A stretch of DNA of 58,885 nt from Nitrospiraceae bacterium. Its GTDB lineage: Bacteria; Nitrospirota; Nitrospiria; Nitrospirales; Nitrospiraceae. Positions 45,779-54,142 of the stretch are shown here, piece after piece (the stretch's first letter is position 1; each line of letters starts with the position of its first letter). Both the position numbers and the translations under genes were made by a program. The notes below the pieces were generated by a model. It did not search any database, had not been told where the DNA came from, and saw only the letters and a list, made by a program, of their open reading frames with translations. Where the stretch lies: NCBI GenBank assembly GCA_009692155.1, contig SHZW01000013.1, forward strand, positions 1 through 58,885, in the 5' to 3' direction.

Positions 45779-46207
45779 TTGCCCGTGGAGTTAAGCCAAG
45801 CCCTCGACGTCATCGGCCATCTGATTGCCGCACTCAAGCAGTATGCCTCCAGGCTGCCCGCCATGGTTCCGCGTGTTACCGTCCCTGGAGGAATCAAGCC
45901 GACACCGGAATCCATCGAAACGTACGAGCAGGCTGTCTCCCGCTTTCGCTCACAGAGCGGGCACTCCGCCTACAAGAATTTTCATGACCCCCTGATCGAA
46001 TCGTTGGAAGCGTTCGAGGCCGGCAAGCTGCTGGGATCCATCCAGCCGCTGCTGGCGATCCTGGATCATCTCGACACAATGAAACGGGACAAGCAGATTC
46101 TGGTGAATCAAACGGATGAGAAGCGGATGGGCGAGTACCGCGTGACCCTCAATAAGATCCTGCCGGGAAATAAACCGGAGCTGGAAGGCGCCGGACGCGG
46201 ACTTTAA
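45779..46207 (+). CDS. Hypothetical helical protein
   Basis: A 142-residue soluble protein, mostly alpha-helical by composition. The TTG at 45779 and GTG at 45785 are both possible starts. Visible segments are LDVIGHLIAALKQYASRLPA, YEQAVSRFRSQSGHSAYKNF and DHLDTMKRDKQILVNQTDEK. No motif or family was recognised and the strand context (34 bp after the pseudouridine synthase) is the only hint of co-expression. It is followed at once by a heptamer-array element. Confidence 0.65.
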   Translation: MPVELSQALDVIGHLIAALKQYASRLPAMVPRVTVPGGIKPTPESIETYEQAVSRFRSQSGHSAYKNFHDPLIESLEAFEAGKLLGSIQPLLAILDHLDTMKRDKQILVNQTDEKRMGEYRVTLNKILPGNKPELEGAGRGL

Positions 46208-46211
46208 AGGC

Positions 46212-46300
46212 CGTGATCAGTAATCCGTGATGCGTAATGGGCAGGAACTACCACTTGACCATCCTTTAACCCATCACGGTTCACGCATCACGCGTCACGG
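46212..46300. repeat. Inverted heptamer-array element 4
   Basis: The left arm (46212-46241) is tandem 7-mers of type GTGATGC. The right arm (46270-46300) is 7-mers CATCACG, GTTCACG, CATCACG, CGTCACG, the complement of the left type, with a spacer of about 28 bp. It lies between convergent genes and ends 3 bp before the stop codon of the zinc-ribbon gene. Confidence 0.85.
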
Positions 46301-46303
46301 TAT

Positions 46304-46480
46304 TCAGTGGCCCATCTTTGGTCCCGTCGCGTTGGAACCTTGCGAAACCAATTTGAGCCGAACCAATTCATGGCAGTGCGGGCATGTCATGCGGATGGTC
46401 GTCTCGTCCAAGACTTCCACTTCGTCGTCTTTCACCCACATCAACTGGAAGCACCGGGGACAACTCCGAACTTTCGTCAT
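46304..46480 (-). CDS. Small two-CxxC zinc-ribbon protein
   Basis: A 58-residue protein read from ATG 46480..46478 with GAGGGTGAG upstream. It starts MTKVRSCPRCFQLMWVKDDE and continues to MTCPHCHELVRLKLV. The two CxxC/CxxCH knuckles, 23 residues apart, make a classic zinc ribbon, so a structural Zn2+ and DNA, RNA or protein binding are likely. The C-terminal 14 residues are unstructured. It is short and antisense to weaker frames, and would be missed easily. Its 3' end touches heptamer-array element 4. Confidence 0.8.
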   Translation of the reverse strand: MTKVRSCPRCFQLMWVKDDEVEVLDETTIRMTCPHCHELVRLKLVSQGSNATGPKMGH

Positions 46481-46560
46481 GGTCGCTCACCCTCTTGCAG
46501 ATTTAAGTCTTGCATCGACGGGGACTACCATAATATAAGAAGGCTGTCGCTCTCAAGGGC

Positions 46561-46974
46561 ATGATCACCTTCTCCGAACGCAAGAATTTCGATCCCACTC
46601 TGCTCGTCAGACTCTACGACTGCGCGCCCTGGGCCAAGGCCCGCACGGTCAACGGCATTACAGACATGCTGACCCATACCGACCTGGCGATTTCCGTCTG
46701 GGACGGCCCTCGTCTCATCGGGTTCGGCCGCGTCCTGACGGATTATGTCTACCGCGCCTCCATCTGGGACGTCATCGTAGACCCGGAGTACCAGGGCCAG
46801 GATATCGGCACCCAGATCATGGAAAAGATTCTGCACCATCCCTCGCTCGCACGCGTTGAAAAATTCTGGCTTTGCACCCGGGACAAGCAAGCCTTCTATG
46901 AAAAGCTCGGATTCAGCGCCAACGAGCAGACCGGCATGGTGTGGGATCGAGAGAAGCACGTCCCACCAAAGTAA
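46561..46974 (+). CDS. GNAT family acetyltransferase
   Basis: A 137-residue GNAT protein. The fold signatures are the N-terminal strand-helix MITFSERKNFDPTLLVRLYD, the acetyl-CoA strand ASIWDVIVDPEYQGQDIGTQ with the Q/RxxG/A pyrophosphate loop, and the late helix-strand KQAFYEKLGFSANEQTGMVW. The substrate is unknown. It is 23 bp upstream of a small membrane protein gene on the same strand. Confidence 0.9.
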   Translation: MITFSERKNFDPTLLVRLYDCAPWAKARTVNGITDMLTHTDLAISVWDGPRLIGFGRVLTDYVYRASIWDVIVDPEYQGQDIGTQIMEKILHHPSLARVEKFWLCTRDKQAFYEKLGFSANEQTGMVWDREKHVPPK

Positions 46975-46997
46975 TTCGCAACAACAAAGGGGCTCTT

Positions 46998-47411
46998 ATG
47001 AACACGAAACGGTTGGCCTTGGCCAGTCTGGCGGTGTTCGCCGTCTTTTCCGTCGTGGATGGAGTCGTCAATAACGTGCTGCTCGCCGATCTGTATAAAC
47101 AGACGGCCTCGGTCTGGCGCCCCGAAAGCGAGATTCAGGGCAACTTGTGGCTCATGGGGCTTGGGACCCTAATCCTCGCGCCGCTTTTCGTGCTGATCTA
47201 CACGAAGGGCTATGAAGCCAATAAACCCGGACTCGGCCAGGGCGTGCGGTATGGACTGATCGTCGGCGTGCTCCTCTTCGCGCCGCAGTGTCTGGCCTGG
47301 TATGCGGTGCTGCCGATTTCGGCTATGCTCCCTGTCTGGTGGTTTGCCGCCGGGATGGTGGAAAGCATTGCTGCCGGGGCAGCGACTGGACTCATCTACC
47401 GAATAGCTTGA
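46998..47411 (+). CDS. Four-helix membrane protein, unknown
   Basis: A 137-residue protein starting MNTKRLALASLAVFAVFSVV behind AAAGGGG. Four hydrophobic helices are visible: near residues 7-28, 50-68, 86-104 and 110-133. The sequence reads as an uncharacterised small integral membrane protein (possible DUF1761/DUF2-type relatives, not confirmed). It lies between the GNAT gene and the di-cysteine repeat gene (10 bp away), which suggests a common transcript. Confidence 0.72.
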   Translation: MNTKRLALASLAVFAVFSVVDGVVNNVLLADLYKQTASVWRPESEIQGNLWLMGLGTLILAPLFVLIYTKGYEANKPGLGQGVRYGLIVGVLLFAPQCLAWYAVLPISAMLPVWWFAAGMVESIAAGAATGLIYRIA

Positions 47412-47421
47412 CGGTTACCGG

Positions 47422-48576
47422 ATGATGCGCACCTTGGGGATTCGTCAGCGGGAGGCAATTCTCGCTGCACTGCTCCTGCCCTTCCTCTGCATGCACGGCG
47501 AAACCTGGGCGGCCGGGGAAGAGTGCCGGGCAAAGTCCTATCAGGAAAAAATTCCCTGTTACAAGCAGGTGCTGGAACACATCATCCAAACGCAGGGGAC
47601 GGAACAGGCCCTGGACACGCTGCAACAGCTCTCCTCGGTGGACCCTGATGTACGCCACTACTCGCATCCCTACACCCACCACATCGGAAAATTTTCCTTC
47701 GCACACTATAAAGATGCCGTCACCGCGTTCTCCCATTGCAAAGACACCTTCTGGTCGGGATGCTACCACGGCGTGCTGGAAGGCTACGTCAGCCAGTTTC
47801 CGAACCTGGCCCCGAAGGACATCGCCTCGGTATGCAGCGGGGTGCAGGACGCCCAGCGGCCGATTTTCATGAAGTTTCAGTGCGTGCACGGGCTGGGACA
47901 TGGCCTGACCATGCATTTTGAGAACGACTTTTTCAAGGCGCTCGGCTATTGCGACGCTCTCCCGACGAGGTGGGATCAGGAATCCTGCTACGGGGGCGCG
48001 TTCATGCAGAATGTCATCTCGTTTCAAACGCAGGATCATGCCGACCATGACAACCACGCGGGACCGTCCGGGCCGGTGAAGATGCTCGACGCAAGCGACC
48101 CGCACTACCCCTGCAACGCCGTGGGGACACAATATCAGCGGTCCTGCTACATGATGCAAACCTCCGCCATGTTGACGTTCAACGGCTATGATTTTTCCGG
48201 GACCTTCAAGGAATGTGAGAAAGCGCCGGCCGATCTGGTCGAGACCTGTGCCCGGAGCCTGGGGCGGGATATCAGCGGATACACCCTGACGAATGCCGAG
48301 CGTGTGCGTACGCTATGTTTGCTCGGCCAGCCGCATCTGATCGGCCAGTGTTTCCGCGGCGCGGCGAAAGATTTCGGCTTCACCCACGCCAGCCCGCAAC
48401 GCAGCATCGCGCTCTGCCGCGTCGTGGATGGCCCGTACAAGGCCGACTGCTATACGGCGGTCCAGGAATTTCTCGTGGATTTCCATGCGGACCAGGCCAA
48501 GCGCAATCTGGAATGCCAGACGGCCGACGAAGCGTATCAATCCATTTGCCGGGGCGTGCGCCATGTGCGCCGATAA
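47422..48576 (+). CDS. Secreted di-cysteine repeat protein, unknown
   Basis: A 384-residue protein with an N-terminal signal peptide (AILAALLLPFLCMHGETWAA). The mature chain has 18 cysteines in nine pairs. The last five pairs start at residues 231, 265, 299, 332 and 365, each CysX10Cys, a period of 33-34 residues; the first pair (35, 46) is also CysX10Cys. The second Cys of a pair is often followed by Tyr, Phe or Ala and a small residue, as in SCYMMQTSAM and QCFRGAAKDF. This looks like a disulfide-stapled helical repeat, reminiscent of but not the same as Sel1/Hcp repeats. Several His (HYSHPYTHH, DHADHDNH) could bind metal. Function unknown. Confidence 0.82.
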   Translation: MMRTLGIRQREAILAALLLPFLCMHGETWAAGEECRAKSYQEKIPCYKQVLEHIIQTQGTEQALDTLQQLSSVDPDVRHYSHPYTHHIGKFSFAHYKDAVTAFSHCKDTFWSGCYHGVLEGYVSQFPNLAPKDIASVCSGVQDAQRPIFMKFQCVHGLGHGLTMHFENDFFKALGYCDALPTRWDQESCYGGAFMQNVISFQTQDHADHDNHAGPSGPVKMLDASDPHYPCNAVGTQYQRSCYMMQTSAMLTFNGYDFSGTFKECEKAPADLVETCARSLGRDISGYTLTNAERVRTLCLLGQPHLIGQCFRGAAKDFGFTHASPQRSIALCRVVDGPYKADCYTAVQEFLVDFHADQAKRNLECQTADEAYQSICRGVRHVRR

Positions 48577-48602
48577 GCACAGGGCTGCTGAACGCGGCGA
48601 GG

Positions 48603-49421
48603 CTAGGCCTGAGATCGATTGAGCCGTTTGGGCGAGAATAAAACCGACAGAATAAACACCGCGGTCGCCAGCAGGACAATGGCCGGGCCTGACGGCAGGT
48701 CCCACGCGGAAGAGACCAAAACCCCGCCGGCCGCGCAGAGGGTGCCGATGACGACCGAGAGCGTCGTCATCTGCGCGAGGCTGTGCGTGAGCTGATAGGC
48801 TGTCGAGGCCGGAATCAATATCATGGCAAAGACCAGAATAGCCCCCACCGTTTTGAGCGACACGACCACCGTCACCGCCACCAGCGTCAACAGCAGGTAG
48901 AAGATCCGGCGGGCCGGCACACCGGAGGCTTCCGCCATTTCCTGATCGAAGGCGATGAAGTACAACTCCTTGGAAAAGACCAGCAGCGCGCCCATGACAC
49001 AGAACCCCAGTACGGCAATGATGCGAAGCTCCTCCGCCGTCACGGACAGGACGCTGCCGAACAGATATCCATAGACTTCGGCGTTATACGTCTTCATGAG
49101 ACCGAGGAACAGAATCGCCAGGGCCATGGTCGCTGTATAGAGAATCCCGATCGAGACGTCGAGTTTCATCCGGCCCTGCTCTTCCATCAGCCCCGCGATC
49201 CAGACCGTCGCCAGGCCGAAGACGATCGCGACCGCCAACGGTGGCCAGCCCATAAGATAAGCCAGCGCCACGCCGGCAAACGCGGCATGAGCCGTGCCGG
49301 CGCCGATAAAGGCCAGGCCCCGCAGCACGACAAAGACCCCGATCGCCGAACAGACAGCCCCCACCAGCATCGCTGCCGCCAGCGACCGCTGCATGAAGTC
49401 GTATGACAACATTTCAAGCAT
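48603..49421 (-). CDS. Zn/Mn-type ABC transporter permease
   Basis: A 272-residue ABC-3 family permease with about eight hydrophobic helices. It starts MLEMLSYDFMQRSLAAAMLV. The EAA-like region SKELYFIAFDQEMAEASGVP and the family string RGLAFIGAGTAHAAFAGVAL (a variant of the LIGxGLSHAAFxGV pattern) are present. It imports Zn2+, Mn2+ or Fe2+ with the ATPase at 49517 and the binding protein at 50390. Two heptamer- or octamer-array elements separate the three genes. Confidence 0.92.
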   Translation of the reverse strand: MLEMLSYDFMQRSLAAAMLVGAVCSAIGVFVVLRGLAFIGAGTAHAAFAGVALAYLMGWPPLAVAIVFGLATVWIAGLMEEQGRMKLDVSIGILYTATMALAILFLGLMKTYNAEVYGYLFGSVLSVTAEELRIIAVLGFCVMGALLVFSKELYFIAFDQEMAEASGVPARRIFYLLLTLVAVTVVVSLKTVGAILVFAMILIPASTAYQLTHSLAQMTTLSVVIGTLCAAGGVLVSSAWDLPSGPAIVLLATAVFILSVLFSPKRLNRSQA

Positions 49422-49434
49422 AGAAATGGGTTGC

Positions 49435-49513
49435 GAGGTTCGGGGTTCGAGGTGCTAGGTTCAAGAAGTTGTCCTGGTTACCCCGTACCCCGCAGCCTCG
49501 CACCTCGCACCGC
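49435..49513. repeat. Inverted heptamer-array element 5
   Basis: The left arm is GAGGTTC, GGGGTTC, GAGGTGC, TAGGTTC (49435-49462). The right arm of CCCCGTA, CCCCGCA and CCTCGCA-type 7-mers spans 49481-49513. This is the same sequence type as element 3 (27362), inverted. It lies between the ATPase and permease genes of the metal transporter, 4 bp after the ATPase stop in the gene's own orientation. Confidence 0.85.
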
Positions 49514-49516
49514 GCG

Positions 49517-50299
49517 TTAGTGATGATGGTGATAGTCTTCGACGATGATCAAATCTTTTTCCGTAATCACGAGGTCCTTACCGTAGACCTCGCGCAGAAT
49601 GTCCGGACGCAACACCTCAGCCGGCGGGCCGGCCGCGTAGAGTCTGGTTTTGAGCAGCACCAGCCGGTTCACACGCTCGCGGATCATATTGATATCGTGC
49701 GTCACCAGCAACACCGTCAGCCCCATGTCACGATGGAGCCGCTGGACCAGATCCAGCACGCTGGCTTGCGTCGTGATATCGATGCCGGTGGTCGGCTCGT
49801 CGAGTAGGAGGACCTGAGGCTGCTGTGCCAACGCCCGTGCGATGAAGACCCGTTGCTGCTGGCCTCCCGACAGATGCCCCAGCGCGGTCTTGGAATGATC
49901 CTGCATGCCGACGTTCTCCAGGGCATGCAGCGCAATCTCGCGGTCCTGCTTCGAGGGCCGCGTGAACAGCCCCAACGCGCCGTAGCGGCCCATCATGACG
50001 GCCTCAAGCACCGTGATCGGAAAATGGCGGTCCAGCGCGTCCTTTTGCGGGAGATAGCCGATGCGCGCGCGATGGTGGCACCGCAATTCCTGGCAGGCGC
50101 AGTCGAAAATCTGAAGCCCGCCTGCAAACGGCGGCATCAATCCCAGGATCGCGCGGCACAGCGTCGTTTTGCCCGATCCATTCGGTCCAATAACGCCGAC
50201 GAACTCGCCTTCGGAGATTTCCAGCGTGATATCCTCCAGCGCAACCACGCCGGGAAAGCCGAACGACGCATGGGAAAATCTGATGATCGGGTGTGCCAT
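49517..50299 (-). CDS. Zn/Mn-type ABC transporter ATP-binding protein
   Basis: A 260-residue ATPase of the ZnuC/MntB family. It starts MAHPIIRFSHASFGFPGVVA. Walker A is GPNGSGKTT, the Q-loop lies in GYLPQKDALDRHFPITVLEA, the signature is LSGGQQQRVFIARALAQ, Walker B VLLLDEPTTGID and the H-loop VTHDINMI. The C-terminus ends in four histidines (DYHHHH), a possible metal sensor site. It lies between the binding protein and permease genes. Confidence 0.94.
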   Translation of the reverse strand: MAHPIIRFSHASFGFPGVVALEDITLEISEGEFVGVIGPNGSGKTTLCRAILGLMPPFAGGLQIFDCACQELRCHHRARIGYLPQKDALDRHFPITVLEAVMMGRYGALGLFTRPSKQDREIALHALENVGMQDHSKTALGHLSGGQQQRVFIARALAQQPQVLLLDEPTTGIDITTQASVLDLVQRLHRDMGLTVLLVTHDINMIRERVNRLVLLKTRLYAAGPPAEVLRPDILREVYGKDLVITEKDLIIVEDYHHHH

Positions 50300-50302
50300 A
50301 AC

Positions 50303-50382
50303 AGTCTAAAAGTCAAAAAGCCTGAAAGTCATAGAGTCCCGTGACATGAAGACTTGAGGACTTTACGACTTTGCGACCTGAG
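50303..50382. repeat. Inverted octamer-array element 6
   Basis: The left arm is five 8-mers of consensus AGTCaaaa (50303-50342). The right arm is four 8-mers of type GACTTGAG/GACTTTAC (50351-50382), giving AAAGTC on the other strand and so inverted. The period here is 8, not 7 as in the other elements. It lies between the binding protein and ATPase genes of the metal transporter. Confidence 0.75.
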
Positions 50383-50389
50383 GCGCAAT

Positions 50390-51298
50390 TCAGTTTTGCG
50401 ATTCAAGCGCCTCAGCCAGTTCCGTGACATTATACCGAAGCATGTCGAGATAGGTGCCGGTTCCAGGCACGCCTCCCGGCATGGCCGTCAATACGACGAG
50501 GCGGGCGCCGGATTCCTGGGCAAGAATGCGCGGGAGCTTCTGATTCAGTTGCGGCTCCGACACGATTACGCGAATGCGCCCCTCGCGAATCTTCCTGACC
50601 AACGCCTGGAGATGGCGCGCGGAGGGCTCTGCGCCCGGTTGAGTGATGATCTCGCCCGCAATGTCGAACCCGAATCGTCTGGCGAAATAGGGCCAGGCCG
50701 GATGATGGACGACGATGCGGCGGTCGGTCACACGTTCCAACTGCTCTGCCAGCTCGGCTTCGAGCGCGCCTAGCCGGTGAACATAGCGATCCTGATTCGC
50801 GCGATACTCGCCGGCATGCGCCGGATCGGCTTTGGCGAATGCCTTGGCAATTCGCCCGACCATCAGCTTGGCGTTCTCCGGGTCTAGCCAGACGTGCGGA
50901 TTTCCATCACCATGGCCCTGCGTGTTCAATGTCTTGGCATGATCGGCAATCCGTTCAATGCCTTCCGACGTCGTGACGACAAGCAGTCCCGCAGTCCCCG
51001 CATTGCTGACCAGCGCGCCGACCCAGACCTCCAGCCCCATGCCGACTTCGATGAACACATGGGCCTTGCGGACTGCCACCAGGTCGCTCGGCTTCGGTGA
51101 GTAGGTATGTTCGTTCTCCGACCCGGAGAGCAGGGAAACCACCCGGACATGCGGCCCGCCGACCTGGTCGGCAAAGTCCTTCAGGACTGGAATCGTCACC
51201 ACAACATGCAAGGGTTCCGAGGCGAAGATTGGGTTGGCAGAACCGGCGAGGAAGGCGAGGCACACCGCCACGACGAACACAATTTTCCGGCCGAACAT
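50390..51298 (-). CDS. Metal-binding periplasmic protein (ZnuA/cluster 9)
   Basis: A 302-residue solute-binding protein with signal peptide MFGRKIVFVVAVCLAFLAGS. Metal-ligand segments are NEHTYSPKPSD (His), HVWLDPENA, VVHHPAWPYFARRFG (His) and SEPQLNQ (Glu), the layout of ZnuA/MntC proteins. The His-rich loop of Gram-negative ZnuA is reduced to TLNTQGHGDGNPH. A start 36 bp upstream is also possible. The pairing with an ABC-3 permease and ATPase supports Zn2+ or Mn2+ uptake; no Zur or MntR box was seen. Confidence 0.93.
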   Translation of the reverse strand: MFGRKIVFVVAVCLAFLAGSANPIFASEPLHVVVTIPVLKDFADQVGGPHVRVVSLLSGSENEHTYSPKPSDLVAVRKAHVFIEVGMGLEVWVGALVSNAGTAGLLVVTTSEGIERIADHAKTLNTQGHGDGNPHVWLDPENAKLMVGRIAKAFAKADPAHAGEYRANQDRYVHRLGALEAELAEQLERVTDRRIVVHHPAWPYFARRFGFDIAGEIITQPGAEPSARHLQALVRKIREGRIRVIVSEPQLNQKLPRILAQESGARLVVLTAMPGGVPGTGTYLDMLRYNVTELAEALESQN

Positions 51299-51399
51299 GC
51301 GCGGACCGTAGCACCCGGTTTCATCCAAAGTCAAACCTCGCTTGACCGACCGCGGGACTTCCGTTAGCGTAGCGCGCAGCCGGTGGGAGCATTGGTGGC

Positions 51400-52557
51400 A
51401 TGAGAGTGGTCGGCTTGATGTCAGGCACTTCGGGGGACGGCGTGGACGCCGCGCTCGTGGATATCCGTGGTTCCAGCCAAGACCTCAAAGTGAAGCCACT
51501 CGCCTTCGTCTCCTGCCCCTATCCGGCCGACCTCCAGCAGCGCGTGCTTGCCCTGTCCGCACGAGGAACGGTTTCCGAGATCTGCCATGTGAACGTGGTC
51601 CTCGGCGAGTGGTTCGCCAGGGCGGCCCTGCGCGTCATCAAACAGGCGGGGCTTGAGCCGGCGAAGATTGATTTGATCGGATCGCATGGGCAAACCATCC
51701 ATCATTTGCCGAACGCGGTGGATGAACCGGGCATCGGATCTGTCCGCTCCACGTTACAGATTGCAGAGCCTGCGGTGATCGCCGAGCGCACCGGCATCGC
51801 AACGGTCGCGAATTTCCGCCCCCGCGACATGGCGGCCGGCGGCCAGGGCGCGCCGCTCACGCCCTACGTCCATTATATTTTGCTGCGAGACAAGAAGCGG
51901 TCTCGTCTGATCGTGAACCTCGGGGGCATCGGCAACGTGACTCACCTGCCGGCCGGCAAGGGGCTCGACGCGATCCTCGCCTTCGACACGGGGCCCGGCA
52001 ACATGGTGATGGACGGGCTGATACGACGTCTGACCAAAGGCAGGGACACGATGGACCGTGGCGGCAAACTGGCAGCCAAAGGTAATATTGCCATAGGCCT
52101 GCTGGCCAAACTGCTCGCGCACCCCTACCTCAAACGCAACCCGCCGAAGTCCACCGGTAGGGAAGAATTCGGTGACGCCTTTGTGGAGCAGATTCTCACT
52201 GCGCAGAAAGCCCACCGCCTCAAATCCGAAGACGTGCTCGCAACCTGTTCGCTGTTCACGGCGATTACGCTCGGCAGCGCGCGGCGCTGGCTGGGCGGGC
52301 CGGTGGACGAAGTTCTCGTCGGAGGCGGCGGGGTCCGGAACCGCACACTCATGAGCAATCTGTCGTCGGTCTTCTCGCCGGTTCCCGTACGGACGTTTGA
52401 GGCGGCGGGCTGGCAGAGCAAGGCCTTTGAGGCCGCGGCCTTCGCGGTGCTGGCCTATCAGACCTTCCACGGTGAATGCGCCAACGTGCCGTCCGTCACC
52501 GGCGCCACACATCCCGTCGTGCTCGGCACCATCGTTCCAGGAGGCAGGCAAAGGTAG
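51400..52557 (+). CDS. anmK: Anhydro-N-acetylmuramic acid kinase
   Basis: A 385-residue kinase that phosphorylates and opens anhydroMurNAc during peptidoglycan recycling. It starts MRVVGLMSGTSGDGVDAALV, the AnmK hallmark, and shows LIGSHGQTIHHLPNA, IVNLGGIGNVTHLPAG and LAFDTGPGNMVMDGLIRRLT. The length is normal. It is divergent from the metal transporter genes and complements the transpeptidases elsewhere in the window in wall metabolism. Confidence 0.95.
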   Translation: MRVVGLMSGTSGDGVDAALVDIRGSSQDLKVKPLAFVSCPYPADLQQRVLALSARGTVSEICHVNVVLGEWFARAALRVIKQAGLEPAKIDLIGSHGQTIHHLPNAVDEPGIGSVRSTLQIAEPAVIAERTGIATVANFRPRDMAAGGQGAPLTPYVHYILLRDKKRSRLIVNLGGIGNVTHLPAGKGLDAILAFDTGPGNMVMDGLIRRLTKGRDTMDRGGKLAAKGNIAIGLLAKLLAHPYLKRNPPKSTGREEFGDAFVEQILTAQKAHRLKSEDVLATCSLFTAITLGSARRWLGGPVDEVLVGGGGVRNRTLMSNLSSVFSPVPVRTFEAAGWQSKAFEAAAFAVLAYQTFHGECANVPSVTGATHPVVLGTIVPGGRQR

Positions 52558-52560
52558 GTC

Positions 52561-53694
52561 ATGCCCTCTGCGCCGGCCTGGATACGACTGACTGCCTCCC
52601 TGTTGATTGTGTCCGCCTTTACCGGCTGCTCGCATAGAACGGCGCAACAGGAACTCAAGCCGTCCTGCTCGGACTTCGCGCAGACCATGGATCTGTCCGA
52701 CCGAATCAAGACACTCGATCTGTTGTCGGATGCCTTCTTTCAGCGATGCTACGCCACGGTGATCGTGTATGGGACACAGGCCCAGACGGAATTCCGGCAT
52801 AAGACGTTCCACGTCTTTAAGGAAGCGGCCAGCGTGTTCATTCCCGACGGCACCCTGACCGACTACGTCCTCGAAAGTTACGAGCGGGGCTTCCTCAGTA
52901 TTCTTCTGGCATTCAGCTACGAGCACATGCAGAAGAACGAGGATGCGAGAGTCGAATTGCGACGGATGGACCATGAGTTGTTCGCGCCGCTCTACAATTT
53001 CGGCGAGGACCCGGTGAACATCCTGCTGTCGGCTGTCCTGTGGGACCGCCTGGGAGAGCCGAACGAAGCCCGAGTGGATTGGCATCGCCTGCGCGACCCG
53101 GCCAGCGGGCTCAGGGGCATCGATGACAGCCTTCGCTCCTTTGCCGATCGTCAGGTCCGCAGAATCGACGAAGGCCGCTCCCCAAGTCCGGCCTGGCGGG
53201 TGTTCTGGCTGGGACAATTCCCGGACATCGACTGGGATCTTCAATTCACCGGCTCGAGCAACGGCTATTTTTCGGTTCGAGCCAAGGAAGCGTTTCCGTC
53301 GACGTGTGCGTCCGAAACGGGAGTGCGTCTCTCCACGCAACGCTGGTTCGAGAAGATCGCCGTCCGACATAACGATGCCTACCACCCGCTGCTCAACGTG
53401 CAGAGTTGGATTCGATTACCCATGGGGGTCATCTATGGCCTCGTGCCGATTGCGGCCGGCGCCGGGATCGCCGTGGGAGGCTGCACGCTGGATGCGGCGG
53501 GAGGAGGCAATGGCGCCTTATGCGAAGTCGCCATCCGGGGCGGGGTCGTCTTTATGAGCATGGCGCCAAAGGTGCTGCGGGGCGCCCTTGAGCCTGATCT
53601 GCGGCACTGGAGCCACGTCCCGGCCGCGTTCGTCATCACAAGCGCGACGGATCCGGCCAGTGAACGGTGCTATTATGGGGTTGGTTCTCGGTAG
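52561..53694 (+). CDS. Hypothetical lipoprotein (COG3014-like)
   Basis: A 377-residue lipoprotein (lipobox TGC near residue 22). The middle contains YERGFLSILLAFSYEHMQKN with EDARVELRRMD, a helical repeat-like pattern found in an uncharacterised lipoprotein family, and a Gly-rich C-terminal hydrophobic segment (VGGCTLDAAGGGNGALCEVA). It starts 3 bp after the anmK stop, so the two are probably cotranscribed. A role at the outer membrane is inference. Confidence 0.75.
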   Translation: MPSAPAWIRLTASLLIVSAFTGCSHRTAQQELKPSCSDFAQTMDLSDRIKTLDLLSDAFFQRCYATVIVYGTQAQTEFRHKTFHVFKEAASVFIPDGTLTDYVLESYERGFLSILLAFSYEHMQKNEDARVELRRMDHELFAPLYNFGEDPVNILLSAVLWDRLGEPNEARVDWHRLRDPASGLRGIDDSLRSFADRQVRRIDEGRSPSPAWRVFWLGQFPDIDWDLQFTGSSNGYFSVRAKEAFPSTCASETGVRLSTQRWFEKIAVRHNDAYHPLLNVQSWIRLPMGVIYGLVPIAAGAGIAVGGCTLDAAGGGNGALCEVAIRGGVVFMSMAPKVLRGALEPDLRHWSHVPAAFVITSATDPASERCYYGVGSR

Positions 53695-53734
53695 CTTAAA
53701 AGTGAAACCCCGTAAGTGAAGTGACAGGTGTGTC

Positions 53735-54142
53735 ATGGGTGAATTCGGCGTCTCCTTGCACGCACAGCCGCTGCTGACCAAAGACGAAGCCGCCTTCTAC
53801 AACCTTCTCCGGCTGACCGTGCAGGACCAATATCTCGTCTTCGCGCAGGTGCCGGTCTGGTGCCTGGTGGATGTCCAATCGAAGGACCCCAAAGCCCGTG
53901 CGTCGATCCTTAACCGGGTTGCTCTACGGCGGGTTGATTTCGTGCTGGTTCATCCGGGCACGCTGGCCACGTTCAAGATAATCGAGTTGGACGATCCGGC
54001 TATCCCACCGGCCCAGAAGGAAGGCCGGAACAAGCTGATCGACGGCGTCTTCAAGGAAGCCGGTATCGCGCTGGTGCGATTGCAGAATCCCGGTTCTTTC
54101 ACCTCGCCCACGCTGGCCGCCGCGCTGGGTCTCCAGCCATGA
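53735..54142 (+). CDS. DUF2726 domain protein
   Basis: A 135-residue protein. The fold signature of DUF2726 is seen: LLTKDEAAFYNLLRLTVQDQ, VFAQVPVWCLVDVQ, RVDFVLVHPGTLATFKIIEL with D and E residues, and a C-terminal helix. DUF2726 is related to restriction-endonuclease-like and topoisomerase-associated domains and its role is unknown. It overlaps the next gene by 4 bp (ATGA). Confidence 0.88.
   Translation: MGEFGVSLHAQPLLTKDEAAFYNLLRLTVQDQYLVFAQVPVWCLVDVQSKDPKARASILNRVALRRVDFVLVHPGTLATFKIIELDDPAIPPAQKEGRNKLIDGVFKEAGIALVRLQNPGSFTSPTLAAALGLQP

Noticed and set aside
51754-53385. Long minus-strand frame of 543 codons opposite anmK
   Set aside because: It is antisense to anmK and the lipoprotein gene, Arg/His/Gln-rich with no motif; typical shadow in GC-rich DNA.
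53690-53735. Further heptamer array upstream of the DUF2726 gene
   Set aside because: A few AAGTGA-like words occur but without regular period or inverted partner.
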